DNA of 64,000 nt from Candidatus Schekmanbacteria bacterium (GCA_016219965.1 JACRJM010000004.1:586464-650463), one strand, 5' to 3'. Counted from the first letter of the stretch, positions 18,067 through 28,719 are shown. Made by a program: numbers and translations. The notes: generated from the sequence alone by a model not told the origin.

Positions 18067-18217
18067 AACGATTATCTTTATAAGATGTTTTGAGAAATAA
18101 TATTAATTTGCAAACAGTCAAACTTTTTTTCTTTTCATAATAGAGTAAAAATATTATTATAAAATATTAAGTGGATTTTTTTTGAATAGATCAAAAAGTT
18201 AAGGAGGGTTTGAAATA

Positions 18218-18400
18218 ATGAGAACTTCTATTAAAAAAATAAACCCTGAAGATTATCTATTGTCTGTTCTTTCGCCTGAAGAAAGACTCGATGCAGCTTT
18301 TAACATTGCCAAAGAGGCATTTAAGAAAACTAAACTTACCATGAAAGATATAGAACAGTCGGTAAAAGTAATACGGAGAAAAATTTACGCAAAGAAGTAA
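18218..18400 (+). CDS. Small antitoxin-like protein upstream of PIN toxin
   Basis: The protein has 60 residues, is basic and helical, and has a strong AAGGAGG Shine-Dalgarno 10 bases before the ATG. I do not recognise a named family. Its position directly before a PIN-domain reading frame, its size and its charged C-terminus (RRKIYAKK) fit the antitoxin of a type II toxin-antitoxin pair. The stop codon overlaps the beginning of the PIN-homologous frame. The role is inferred from context. Confidence 0.6.
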   Translation: MRTSIKKINPEDYLLSVLSPEERLDAAFNIAKEAFKKTKLTMKDIEQSVKVIRRKIYAKK

Positions 18401-18401
18401 A

Positions 18402-18806
18402 GTCGTTATAGATACTTGTGTTCTCATTTCTGCATTTGCCTTTGGCGGTGTACCTGAAAAGGCAGTTAAAAAAATATTGAATAGTTCTGAGATTTATGTG
18501 TCTCCTGAGTTGTTAATAGAATATCGAGGAGTTCCCTTGTCTCTTGAAGCAGAAGGGAAGATTGATCGTAAACAGTTTCGAGCGCTTATTTCTGGAATTG
18601 CTGCAATTGTTTCGAAAGCTAAAATTGTCCACCCGGTTAAAAGGATTTCTATATGCAGAGATCCGGAAGATAATATGTTGCTTGAATGTTGTAAAACTGC
18701 TGGTGCTGATTATTTAATTACAGGGGATAATGATTTGCTTGATATAGCCGGATTAGTATTTGATTTTGGGATAGTCACTCCTGGGGAGTTTATCAAAACC
18801 AAATGA
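18402..18806 (+). pseudogene. PIN-domain toxin (COG1569-like) lacking a start codon
   Basis: The frame encodes a nearly complete PIN ribonuclease: VVIDTCVLISAFAFGG with the first catalytic aspartate, then CRDPEDNMLLE and ADYLITGDNDLL with the remaining acidic residues. PIN toxins cleave RNA with Mg2+ bound by these acids. Between the upstream in-frame stop at 18369-18371 and codon 18402 there is no ATG, GTG or TTG. The first conventional start is TTG at 18477, beyond the first catalytic aspartate. The family normally has N after DT where this has C. The gene may be dead, may start at a rare codon, or may be joined to the antitoxin by a +1 frameshift. Its stop overlaps the duplicated ATG of the next element. 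Confidence 0.7.
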
Positions 18807-18844
18807 AAAACCTTCGCAAAATATTTGAGAAATCTAAGAGCATA
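18800..18844 (+). repeat. Duplicated 5' end of the CoA-binding gene, copy 1
   Basis: Forty-five bases match 28720-28764 with 42 identities; the first 32 are identical. The match covers the start codon and first 14 codons of the CoA-binding protein gene. Upstream and downstream flanks of the two copies differ. Confidence 0.95.
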
Positions 18845-18904
18845 AATTCTGTCGAAAATCTAAACACTTTTTTGCTTAGAACTATAAAAGTGTCGTATTT
18901 TTAG
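18803..18904 (+). pseudogene. Truncated 33-codon remnant of the CoA-binding gene
   Basis: The ATG overlaps the PIN gene stop as ATGA, and the first 14 codons match the start of the intact CoA-binding gene (MKNLRKIFEKSK). After codon 14 the sequence diverges and stops at codon 34. This looks like the original 5' end left behind after an insertion separated it from the rest of the gene. Confidence 0.7.
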
Positions 18905-19089
18905 ACATAATTGCAAAAACCAACATTCTTAACATCTCTATATCTTGCTGATAATCAATAAGTTATTTACTGTTCTGTAAAATGGCATTTATATTGCATT
19001 AATTAGAAAACTCTTTTTAGTTGACAAAATAATATATTTACTTTTACCTGACGTAGTCTTTAATAAACCTTGTTACCGGGGGTAATGGG

Positions 19090-22000
19090 TTGGGGGTATT
19101 TCAGAATAATAAACATTCGAAATATAATTTTATAATCCCCCTTCTGTTTTTTCTTCTTCTGTCATCTCTTTTTCTGACTTCGCAACTTTCCTTTGCAGTA
19201 GAACAACCCACACTATCTTTGGGTGTTTCTCAGCTTGATTTAAAAGATAACAAGCTATCCGTTGATGCCAAGGATGCCTATGTAAAAGACCTGCTCAAGT
19301 CTATCTCAGCAAAATCAGGGATTGATATCGAGGTTGATGAGAGTATTACGGATAAGATTACTATAAAGTTTGAAGGGCTTTCCCTTGAAGAGGGGATTCA
19401 GAAGATTGCCGGGAACTGGGTGATTGCGTTTGCAAAGGATGATAAGGATAATTTTGTAATTAAGAAGGTAAGTGTTTTTGTCAAGAAGAACGGCGGAGGA
19501 AGTGCACGTTCAGACGAGCAGAATAAACAGCCACCCGTCCAAGAGGCAAAACGAAGAGATATCTCTGCAAGTAAACCTTCTTCCAATATCTCAAAAGTAC
19601 AAGATTCTTCAAAGCTTGAAGCGAGGACATATAAAAACCTTTCAACTGGAAGGGAAATAAAATATGTTTCAGATCAGCTTCTTCTCAGGTTCAAAAAAGA
19701 TGTTCCACAGAAAGAGATAGATTCTTTCATAAAAGATAGAGGTGCATCTGTAATTAAAAGCATCAAGAAACTTAATTACTATATCCTTAAGCTTGCCGAC
19801 GGTGAAGACCCTCTTGTAGTATCTGAGAACTTTAAAAAGCATAATATCATAGAAGTTTCTGAGCCTAACTATATTGCCAGGATAATGGCAGTTCCCAATG
19901 ACACATATTATCCAAAACAGTGGGCGTTGCAGAAGATTGGGGCAGAAAAAGCCTGGGATATTACAACGGGAAGGCCTGATGTTATTGTTGCAGTTATAGA
20001 CACAGGAGTTGAGCTTACACATCCTGACTTAAAAGCCAATCTCATTGCAGGGTATGATTTTGCAAATGATGACAAAGACCCTTCAGATGATAACGGTCAC
20101 GGCACTGCTGTTGCAGGCATAATAGGAGCAGTAGGTAATAATAAGGAAGGAGTGTCTGGAGTATCCTGGAACAGCAGTCTTATGCCTCTTAAGGTTATAA
20201 GCGCTTCCGGCGAGGGGACATATTCAGATACTGCCGAGGCAATAATTTATGCTGCGGATAACAAGGCAAGAGTGATTAATCTCTCTCTCGGAGGCTACGG
20301 ATATTCCCAGCTGCTTAATGACGCAGTAGATTATGCTTATTCCAGTAATTGTGTTCTCATTGCTGCGGCGGGAAATGAAGGGACAGATGAACCACTGTAT
20401 CCGGCAGCATATCCGAATGTCATAGGAGTTGCGGCAACAGACCAATCAGACAAAGCTTGGAGTTTATCTAATCATGGCGACTATATTAAGCTTTCAGCCC
20501 CCGGTGTTGATATTTTCAGTACAAATGAAGAACAATCTTACGGGAGTTTCAATGGTACATCTCTATCATCTGCAATTGTTTCAGGAACCGCTGCGTTAAC
20601 ATTATCGAAGAATATTAATTTATCGAATGTTCAGGTTGCGGAGATTCTTAGTGACAGCTCTATGGACCTTGGTGAAAAGGGCTATGACGATATCTATGGT
20701 TCAGGTCGCCTTGATATTGAAAAAGCGATGACTGCTGCAAGTATTGAAGTACATGATGTAGCGATAATACAAGCAATCATTGAACCGGCAGTCATTAACG
20801 TTGGTGAGCAAGCATATATAGTTTTAACAGTAAAAAACTTGGGTAATTTCATTGAGAAGAATCTGAATGTCAATATCTCCCAGAACGGAAAACCCTTAGG
20901 AGAAGAGAAAAAAATAGCACAGTTGAATCCTAACGAAAGCATCACCTTTAAGACCGAATGGATACCTGATACTTCATCTCAAGGGGCATTTTACAAAATA
21001 CTTTGCCAAGTGAGTCAGGTTGAAAGTGAGCAGAATATTTCAAATAACTCCCGAACAATTCGGAGCAATATATTAATTGAAGATAATAAGGTTTCAATAA
21101 AATATTCAATCGGTCCATTAGATAATTCGCCTATGCACGAACTGCTTGCTTATGAAGCATACAATAAATTTAAAGATGTTAACTTTAGTCAGGAAATGAA
21201 AACCGAATTTGACAAATTCTTAAAGAAGAATGGCACCGACTATAAGCACAAGTATACTGATTATGATGATTCAGATAACCTTAAAGATGGGGCACACCCT
21301 GAAATTGGTAACTATTTATTAGAAGGTGCCCAAGAAGAGGACCTTTATAATCCCGTAGATGGAACTGGATACTATAGTGGGACGTATGTAATTAATTCTG
21401 GTCCAGATTGGTGGCATGCAGACATATTTTATAATCATTTTTGGGAAGTTGATAAAAATGGAGATGATACAGGATATGACAATCACAAAAATGCAGGACA
21501 TAAAGCATTAAAATACTGGAAAGATTACGTGGTAAAATATTATAAAAACAACGAACCAGATTTTGCATATTATTATCTTGGAAGAATGGTTCATCTTTTG
21601 GCAGATATGAGTGTGCCAGCTCATACACACAACGATGGGCATAATAGTTCTGAGACTTTAGTTGGTGATGATAGTTATGAGGAGTATTTCAAAAATAGTT
21701 CTGACAATATTCAAAATTATATTGAAAGTTTAACAAATCAAACAATCGCAGACTATAAAAATCGCCTTAGTGCACCTGGAACTGATGCATATAAAAAAGA
21801 CGAACGTTATTTAAAAAATTTATTTTACGAGTTAGCACAATATAGTCAGTATTTTGATAGCGATGACGTAAGCGGCAATAATACAGACATAAACGGAAAT
21901 AATTTAGATGGTAGTTTTTCATTTGAGATTTCATCTCAAAATGGTTCAAAAAGATGGGCGGGATATATAAAACTAAAAAATGTTGGTTTTAAATCTGAGA

Positions 22001-25000
22001 CTGTAACTCTTTATAAAGGATCATATGACAAAACAGGAATAAAATTAAATTTGGGTAGTGATTATGCAACAAGCCCATCGAGATGTAAAATATTATTTAG
22101 TTCTTCTATAATTAACCAAATGAAAGAAGGATACTTTTTCAGAGTAGAATACAAAAGCCAATTGGATTCTCCTAAATCAGAGGACATTTATGAGGTACAA
22201 ATAACACATAATTGGGGTGATATATCTGATTCCGATGTAAAAGAAAACTATCACAAGGTAATACCAAAGGCAATTAGCCATATAGGCGCACTTTACAAAC
22301 TCTTCTGGGATACGACTCATATTATCCCATATTTTTCAGCACCATCTGAAGGAAGTACTATTTCAAGTCAATACACTTTAACTGCTTCTACAACAGGAAT
22401 AGCTGACAGCGTTAAGTTTTATTATAGAAATCCTTCTAATGGCAATTATGATTTTATAGGTAATGGAACTAATGACGGCACTAATAATTGGAGTACAAAA
22501 TTTGATACCAAGAGCTATGGATTGGGATTAACTAACAAACAGCAAATATGGCTTAAGGTTAAAGGGGAAAATGCAGAAGGCTTTAGTGACGAAAAAGAAA
22601 TTTATGTTTACGTTGACAACACTACCACATCATCCCATGTTCCTGTTTTAAAAGTTTCGCCAGAGAATATATCTGTTACTGCGACCTATAATATGGAAAA
22701 TCCAGATCCACAATTCATATCAATTACGAACGACGGAGCAGGAAGTTTATCTTGGACTGCAACGAAAGATCAAAGTTGGATTATATTATCAAAAGCATCT
22801 GGAACCGCGCCATATACATTACAGGTTGATATTGATGCATCAGGCCAATCAATTGGAACACATAACGGAAATATAACAATAAAAGAAATAGGTGCGAATG
22901 GTTCATCAAAACCTATTCCAGTTACTTTGATTGTTGGTAAGGATAATACAACATCTGATACTATAATAAATACGAAAGGCGATGCATGGGTTACAGCTGG
23001 AGGGACTACACAGAATCATGGTACAGATACGACGTTAAAAGTTGGAGAGTATAGAGATTGCATTGCTTTTATTCAATTTGATGACCTTAATAAAAAAATA
23101 GCTGGGAAATCTATTCTTAAAGCTGAATTGAAGGTTTACCTGAAGACATTTGTTGTAAGCAATATTAGTAGTAGCAGTACAATAGAAATAGAAGCGAGAT
23201 CAGCTGATCAAGGATGGAAAGAAGATACTATAACTTATGATAATAAGCCTTCAACGCACAGTATTTGTAATAAACCTTTGTCGTCTTCTGATGAGGGGGC
23301 GTGGATTTCATTTGATGTTACTTCTAAAATGGAGGATTGGAAACAATATAGCTATGACTGTGGAATAGCATTACAGCAATATAATTTAAATGCTAATTAT
23401 GTGCTTTTTTCAAGTGAAGAAGGAAGTTATGCACCATACTTGCAGATCCAATTCTGTGATGGCAATCCTGATTTAAAGCCTGATTCACCTTCCTTAAATA
23501 CTGATAATAATTCTGCACCTCCTTTTTATGAAGGGCAGAATGCAAAATGGAAAACACGAATTAATAATATTGGTGCTGGTTGTGCAGATGATAACAAGAT
23601 AGCATTTTATATAGGAAACGATTCAGCAGATTTTAGTAAGAAGCTTGGCGAAAAAGGGCTAATAATTCTGGGCACCGGGAAGGCGACTTCAAAATCTTAT
23701 GATTACACATTTATTAAAGAAGACATTGGGAAAACTAAGTATTTCATTGCTAAAGTTGACAGTGTTAGTGAATCTCATGAAGCAAGAGACAATAATGTTA
23801 GTTACTATGGGCCTTTTGAAGTCAAAGCGCTTGCCTCAATAAAAGCTGACCAGCAAAACGTATCTTTTTCTGCGGCAGAGGGTTCAAAAAATCCGGGGTC
23901 ACAATATTTGACTGTAACAGTTACGGGGGATGATTCCATACACTGGACCGCATCCACAACCGGCAACAGCCCCAGTCCATGGCTAACTATTAAACCTCAA
24001 GAAAGTACCGGTTCAGGATCAATCCAGATGACTGTTGATATTACTGGATTAACTCAACAGGGTAGTCCATATAATGATACAGTCAATATATCTGCTACAG
24101 TAAATGGCAGTCCTGCACAAATATCTGTTACTGTCACATTAAATATTACCCAAGAAACAAGCAAACCATCAGGCTACGTTAGCCTAAATGATAATGATGA
24201 ATATACGAACAGTTCTTCGGTTAAAGTAAAATTATCAGCCTATGATAATATAGGGATTACAGGTTATTTTATCTCTAATGCTTCATCTGTTCCGAGTTTA
24301 GATAATCCGGGATGGAATACAGTCACTTCATCAAAATCTTTTAATGATACAATAAGCAATTACTCATTAAGTGGAGATGGCACGACAAAGAATGTATATG
24401 TATGGTTTAGAGATCTCGCAGGCAACATATCAGATACATGTACAGATTCTATAAAAATAGATAATGTTGCTCCTGCAATCAACATATCTTCCCCAAAATC
24501 AGGGTATGAAAGTTCTAAAACTCCTATCACCATTTCCGGGACTGCTTCTGATAGCGGAGGTTCAGGGTTAAAATCAATTAGTATAAACACTGGTGCGTCA
24601 AATACAGGGTCATTATCAAATTGGACATTCTCCGCTGATTTACAGGAAGACTCAAATAATATTACAGTAACAGCAGAAGACATAGCAGGGAATGTTTCAA
24701 CTGCAACAATTTCTGTAAGCTTTATACCGTCCGGTCCAAGAATAATAAATAAGTCGCCCGCTTCAGGTGAAGCCGAAGTTGATATATCAAGGAATGTTGA
24801 GATAACTTTTTCTGAAGATATGAATGCTTCGACAATAACAAAATTAAATCTCTTTATTGCAGGAGTCGAGTCTGCTGTGACTTATACAAGTTCAACAAGA
24901 GTTGCTGTTATTAACCCAAACAAAGACTTCTCATACGACACTTCTTATTCAGTTAATGTTACTTCAGGGGTTAAATCTGCAAAGAGTGAGCAGTTTAGCG

Positions 25001-28000
25001 GAAGCGTGTGGACTTTTACTACCGCTGTTAACCCATGCAAAGCTTTGATTACGATCTCTCCGGATAGCCAAGCGTTTAAGTACAAGAAAGAAACAGGGAC
25101 AATTGTTGTAACGGCGACTTATGGTTGTGATTGGTCTGTAGTGAGCGATGCAGAATGGATAACTATAAGTTTGGACAATAAAGCCGGAAGTGGAAATGGA
25201 AATATAAATTATGAGGTAGTTACTAACACCAATACGACTGGACGAACCGGCCATATAAATGTTGAAGGGAAGGTTGTCACTATAACTCAAAAAGGTTATT
25301 CAGTTTCTGATGACGCTGGGGCAATAAATGTTACGAATAATATTGATAAGGCATCATTTACTATCGACGGACCTGATGGCCCATTTACCGGCAAAGGAAC
25401 TTCATGGTCTGTTTCTGATGTTACTGTAGGTGACTATACTATAACTTACAACAAAGTTTCTGGATATACTAAGCCTTCACCTCAAACAAAAACTCTTACA
25501 AAAAGTGGATCTCTTGGTGAGTGGAGCATAACTAAGAATATAACATCACATTATCTGTATGGTCATGCAGCTGTCGCTTACAACAGCTATATCTTTGTTT
25601 TAGGTGGATATTCTAATGATGGCAAATATAATAATGAAATTTCCACCGCAACAGTTAATGCCGATGGAACATTAGGAGACTGGACGTCTTTAAGTGATTC
25701 TGTTTTACCGTATGCACCACAAGCGCATGCAGCTGTAATGAACGATGGATATATTTTTGTTTTAGGTGGAACTTATGGCGGGGCAAGTACCTGTGACTAT
25801 GTTTATTCTGCAAAAGTAAACACATCAAATATAATAGAGGGTTGGAATCCTACAACATCTCTACCTAAAGGGGTGCGTAATCACGTAGTAATAGTGAATG
25901 ACGGATATATTTTTCTGATAGGAGGATATTCAGACGGCACCCAAAATGACACTGCTGTCTACTCGGCCCCAATTTATTCCAATGGTACAATTGGCGATTG
26001 GACAAACAAAAATATTCCTCCTTTACCAAAACCATTAAGTAGCCATGCGGCTGTAGTGAGCAACGGATATGTATTTGTAATAGGTGGTGAATCAGATAGT
26101 TATCAATCAAAAGTTTATTCAGCTAAAATTAACAACAATGGCACGTTAGGTGACTGGGACACAGTTAACATTCCTTCATTACCTTCCCCTTTAACAGCAC
26201 ATAAGGCAGTGGCGAACAATGGATATATTTTTGTCATGGGCGGCTGGACAGGGAGTATGTATAATAAAAATGTTTTTGCTGCCAAGGTTAATTTAGATGG
26301 AACATTGAGTGAGTGGAAAACTTTAACCAGTGAATTCCCCTCAGGATTTGCAAACGCAGCGGTTGTTGAAAGCAATGGATATATTTTTAAATTAGGCGGA
26401 TATGCAGGAGAATACGATTATAATAATTATTCTGCGCCAATAAGTGGCATTATAAATTTCAATGGGAACTACATTTATAAGACAGAAACATTTACCATAA
26501 ATGCGACTGTAGGTGAAGGTGGCTCTATATCACCATCCGGGGATACAATTATTGAGAAAGGTGAATCGCAGGAATACGCAATTTCACCCTTAACCGGCTA
26601 CAAAATAAAAGAAGTAAGAGTTGGCGGCAACCCTGTGCAATTAACAAATAACAAATACACATTTAATGACGTTTCCGCGAATTACTCAATAGATGCAAGT
26701 TTTGAATCTATTCAGAATATCATTACTGCGACTGCTGGTACAGGAGGTTCAATATCTCCGTTAGGAGAGATTTCTGTAGATTACGGTAATGATCTGGAAT
26801 TCACAATTAACACTCTTGAAGGTTATCATGTAAAAGAAGTGAAGGTAGATGGTGGACCGGTTGAATTAATTGATAACAAGTATACCGTCAGTTATGTCAC
26901 CGCACCGCATACGATAGATGCTATATTTGAAATAGATAAACATATTATTAAGGCAACTGCCGGAGTCGGCGGTTCAATATCTCCTTCAGGGGAGATTCCG
27001 ATAGATTACGGAAATAATAAGGAATTTACGATTACCTCACTTGAAGGTTATCATGTAAAAGAAGTGAAGGTAGATGGCGGCCCAGTTGAATTAGCTAATA
27101 ACAAATATACCTTCAATTATGTCACATTAGAGCATACTATTGATGCCGTGTTTGAGAAGAATACTGATGAACGGCCTGATTTACAGATATTAAATATCAG
27201 CTTTAATAATTCAACTTGTATGGGAAGCTTTGAGAACATATCCATCACTGTGCTAAATGACAAAACAAACTGCGTTGCAGATGCAGCATCTTTTGATGTT
27301 ACGGTATATCTATCAAAGGACAACAAGAAAGATTTAACCGACTATACTCTTAAAGTATTTCACGTGACCGCCCTTTCAGCTGGCTCAAGCAAATTCCTGT
27401 CAGACCAGGCAATAATCCCATCTGGTGAATATCATTATCTTATCGTTTTTGCCGACAGCGGCAGTGCAATTATCGAATGTGATGAAGATAACAATCTAGA
27501 AGTTATCCCGTTAACAATATCTAATCCGCAGCTTGAGCACTTTACTATACCAACAACGTCAGGCAGTTTTGTTACATTCTGGGGGGATTTGAGGTCATAC
27601 AGCAGTGATTACGCAGAAATTGGGGATGAGATGGCGGTGTTTGATGAGAAGAATCCCCTATTATTGTTGGGTGCTGGCACGGTTTGTTCTGAGGGAAAAT
27701 ATTCTGTCAAAGTTTATGGTGACAATCCAAGTACGCTTTCTGTTGATGAAGGGGCAGAGCAGGGCGATATGCTGTCATTTGTTTACTGGGATAAGAGTGA
27801 GAATAATGAGTATTGTTTAGATAGCGGAGAGACAACTACAAAATGGACTTCCGCTAATGATGTATGGAATGTTGATATGGAGGCTTTGGCAGATATTATC
27901 AATCCAGATTTTGATCATGAGGTTATTACTGAAACTATGACTGTTAACTTCTGGGATAATTCTGTTCCGGAGCATGATTCCTGCCTGTGGGATTTTGGTG

Positions 28001-28668
28001 ATTATAGTGAACCGAGCGAAGATATGAATCCTTCTCACGAATATGCGAGTCATGGAGTTTATACGGTTACTATGACTGCTTTTAATGATTGCGGTGGTGC
28101 CACTATTGAGAAGCAATTAATCGTAGGGGGATGTGAACGGCCGCAGATAAGTTCAATTGATAAAACTCAGGGATACGCATACGAGGAAGTTGTAATAAGC
28201 GGGCAGTGTTTTGGGTCTGAACAGGGGAAGGTCTATTTCACCAAGAGCGGAAAATCTTCTGAATGTAATGTATTGAACTGGACTGACACAGAAATATCAA
28301 TTGAGGTGCCATGGTTAAAGTATGGAAATTATAATGTTTCTGTAGAAGATGAAAGTGGGAACCCGTCTGTTGAAACAATAAAATATTACATCAAGAAGAG
28401 CTTATCAAAGATTACAACAGTTCCAAGCAAGGCTAAACAAGGACAGGTTGTTTCAATAAGCGGACAGAACTTTGGCAGAGATGAAGATGCCGACAGCAAA
28501 CGTTCACTCTATCTTGGCGGAAAAAAGATTGTCTGGAAATCCTGGAACAATGACGTGATTACATTTAAAGTCCCCACTGGAACATCAATAGGCAAGAAAG
28601 ATATTTACATTAAGACAATTTACGGAACGAGCAACAGTAAGAAGATAAATATTTTGAAGAAAAAATAG
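19090..28668 (+). CDS. Giant secreted multidomain subtilase/phospholipase-like protein
   Basis: The protein has 3192 residues and starts at TTG behind GGGGG. Order by approximate residue: signal peptide (1-40); STN-like domain (45-130); subtilase propeptide and S8 protease (185-550) with D304, H337 and S491 in GTSLSS; a zinc phospholipase C/S1-P1 nuclease-like domain (670-1080) with GRMVHLLADMSVPAH; BACON (1190-1285); DNRLRE (1290-1456); CARDB (1460-1578); BACON (1583-1688); Ig-like (1695-1880); Big_5 (1883-1979); BACON (1985-2070); a six-blade kelch-like propeller (2139-2454); three InlB-type repeats (2467-2690); CARDB; PKD (WDFGD); and two IPT/TIG domains at the end. Both enzyme active sites look intact. 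It is probably exported for processing or adhesion. Its target is unknown. Confidence 0.88.
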   Translation: MGVFQNNKHSKYNFIIPLLFFLLLSSLFLTSQLSFAVEQPTLSLGVSQLDLKDNKLSVDAKDAYVKDLLKSISAKSGIDIEVDESITDKITIKFEGLSLEEGIQKIAGNWVIAFAKDDKDNFVIKKVSVFVKKNGGGSARSDEQNKQPPVQEAKRRDISASKPSSNISKVQDSSKLEARTYKNLSTGREIKYVSDQLLLRFKKDVPQKEIDSFIKDRGASVIKSIKKLNYYILKLADGEDPLVVSENFKKHNIIEVSEPNYIARIMAVPNDTYYPKQWALQKIGAEKAWDITTGRPDVIVAVIDTGVELTHPDLKANLIAGYDFANDDKDPSDDNGHGTAVAGIIGAVGNNKEGVSGVSWNSSLMPLKVISASGEGTYSDTAEAIIYAADNKARVINLSLGGYGYSQLLNDAVDYAYSSNCVLIAAAGNEGTDEPLYPAAYPNVIGVAATDQSDKAWSLSNHGDYIKLSAPGVDIFSTNEEQSYGSFNGTSLSSAIVSGTAALTLSKNINLSNVQVAEILSDSSMDLGEKGYDDIYGSGRLDIEKAMTAASIEVHDVAIIQAIIEPAVINVGEQAYIVLTVKNLGNFIEKNLNVNISQNGKPLGEEKKIAQLNPNESITFKTEWIPDTSSQGAFYKILCQVSQVESEQNISNNSRTIRSNILIEDNKVSIKYSIGPLDNSPMHELLAYEAYNKFKDVNFSQEMKTEFDKFLKKNGTDYKHKYTDYDDSDNLKDGAHPEIGNYLLEGAQEEDLYNPVDGTGYYSGTYVINSGPDWWHADIFYNHFWEVDKNGDDTGYDNHKNAGHKALKYWKDYVVKYYKNNEPDFAYYYLGRMVHLLADMSVPAHTHNDGHNSSETLVGDDSYEEYFKNSSDNIQNYIESLTNQTIADYKNRLSAPGTDAYKKDERYLKNLFYELAQYSQYFDSDDVSGNNTDINGNNLDGSFSFEISSQNGSKRWAGYIKLKNVGFKSETVTLYKGSYDKTGIKLNLGSDYATSPSRCKILFSSSIINQMKEGYFFRVEYKSQLDSPKSEDIYEVQITHNWGDISDSDVKENYHKVIPKAISHIGALYKLFWDTTHIIPYFSAPSEGSTISSQYTLTASTTGIADSVKFYYRNPSNGNYDFIGNGTNDGTNNWSTKFDTKSYGLGLTNKQQIWLKVKGENAEGFSDEKEIYVYVDNTTTSSHVPVLKVSPENISVTATYNMENPDPQFISITNDGAGSLSWTATKDQSWIILSKASGTAPYTLQVDIDASGQSIGTHNGNITIKEIGANGSSKPIPVTLIVGKDNTTSDTIINTKGDAWVTAGGTTQNHGTDTTLKVGEYRDCIAFIQFDDLNKKIAGKSILKAELKVYLKTFVVSNISSSSTIEIEARSADQGWKEDTITYDNKPSTHSICNKPLSSSDEGAWISFDVTSKMEDWKQYSYDCGIALQQYNLNANYVLFSSEEGSYAPYLQIQFCDGNPDLKPDSPSLNTDNNSAPPFYEGQNAKWKTRINNIGAGCADDNKIAFYIGNDSADFSKKLGEKGLIILGTGKATSKSYDYTFIKEDIGKTKYFIAKVDSVSESHEARDNNVSYYGPFEVKALASIKADQQNVSFSAAEGSKNPGSQYLTVTVTGDDSIHWTASTTGNSPSPWLTIKPQESTGSGSIQMTVDITGLTQQGSPYNDTVNISATVNGSPAQISVTVTLNITQETSKPSGYVSLNDNDEYTNSSSVKVKLSAYDNIGITGYFISNASSVPSLDNPGWNTVTSSKSFNDTISNYSLSGDGTTKNVYVWFRDLAGNISDTCTDSIKIDNVAPAINISSPKSGYESSKTPITISGTASDSGGSGLKSISINTGASNTGSLSNWTFSADLQEDSNNITVTAEDIAGNVSTATISVSFIPSGPRIINKSPASGEAEVDISRNVEITFSEDMNASTITKLNLFIAGVESAVTYTSSTRVAVINPNKDFSYDTSYSVNVTSGVKSAKSEQFSGSVWTFTTAVNPCKALITISPDSQAFKYKKETGTIVVTATYGCDWSVVSDAEWITISLDNKAGSGNGNINYEVVTNTNTTGRTGHINVEGKVVTITQKGYSVSDDAGAINVTNNIDKASFTIDGPDGPFTGKGTSWSVSDVTVGDYTITYNKVSGYTKPSPQTKTLTKSGSLGEWSITKNITSHYLYGHAAVAYNSYIFVLGGYSNDGKYNNEISTATVNADGTLGDWTSLSDSVLPYAPQAHAAVMNDGYIFVLGGTYGGASTCDYVYSAKVNTSNIIEGWNPTTSLPKGVRNHVVIVNDGYIFLIGGYSDGTQNDTAVYSAPIYSNGTIGDWTNKNIPPLPKPLSSHAAVVSNGYVFVIGGESDSYQSKVYSAKINNNGTLGDWDTVNIPSLPSPLTAHKAVANNGYIFVMGGWTGSMYNKNVFAAKVNLDGTLSEWKTLTSEFPSGFANAAVVESNGYIFKLGGYAGEYDYNNYSAPISGIINFNGNYIYKTETFTINATVGEGGSISPSGDTIIEKGESQEYAISPLTGYKIKEVRVGGNPVQLTNNKYTFNDVSANYSIDASFESIQNIITATAGTGGSISPLGEISVDYGNDLEFTINTLEGYHVKEVKVDGGPVELIDNKYTVSYVTAPHTIDAIFEIDKHIIKATAGVGGSISPSGEIPIDYGNNKEFTITSLEGYHVKEVKVDGGPVELANNKYTFNYVTLEHTIDAVFEKNTDERPDLQILNISFNNSTCMGSFENISITVLNDKTNCVADAASFDVTVYLSKDNKKDLTDYTLKVFHVTALSAGSSKFLSDQAIIPSGEYHYLIVFADSGSAIIECDEDNNLEVIPLTISNPQLEHFTIPTTSGSFVTFWGDLRSYSSDYAEIGDEMAVFDEKNPLLLLGAGTVCSEGKYSVKVYGDNPSTLSVDEGAEQGDMLSFVYWDKSENNEYCLDSGETTTKWTSANDVWNVDMEALADIINPDFDHEVITETMTVNFWDNSVPEHDSCLWDFGDYSEPSEDMNPSHEYASHGVYTVTMTAFNDCGGATIEKQLIVGGCERPQISSIDKTQGYAYEEVVISGQCFGSEQGKVYFTKSGKSSECNVLNWTDTEISIEVPWLKYGNYNVSVEDESGNPSVETIKYYIKKSLSKITTVPSKAKQGQVVSISGQNFGRDEDADSKRSLYLGGKKIVWKSWNNDVITFKVPTGTSIGKKDIYIKTIYGTSNSKKINILKKK
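26712..27160 (+). repeat. Near-identical tandem InlB-type repeats 2 and 3
   Basis: Two adjacent units of about 225 bases encode 75-residue domains. Each has GGSISP, EGYHVKEVKVDGGPVEL and a closing TIDA-F strand. DNA identity between them is high over the core, while the preceding unit (26494-26710) is more diverged. This indicates a recent duplication inside the gene. Confidence 0.8.
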
Positions 28669-28719
28669 CTTGATTGTTTTTATGTTATTGCTTATGAGCT
28701 TGAGCAGGATAGAAACAAT

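Noticed and set aside
19021-19049. A sigma70 promoter for the giant gene
   Set aside because: TTGACA is present at 19021, but the sequence 17 bases later (TTACCT) is a poor -10, so I did not list it as a feature.
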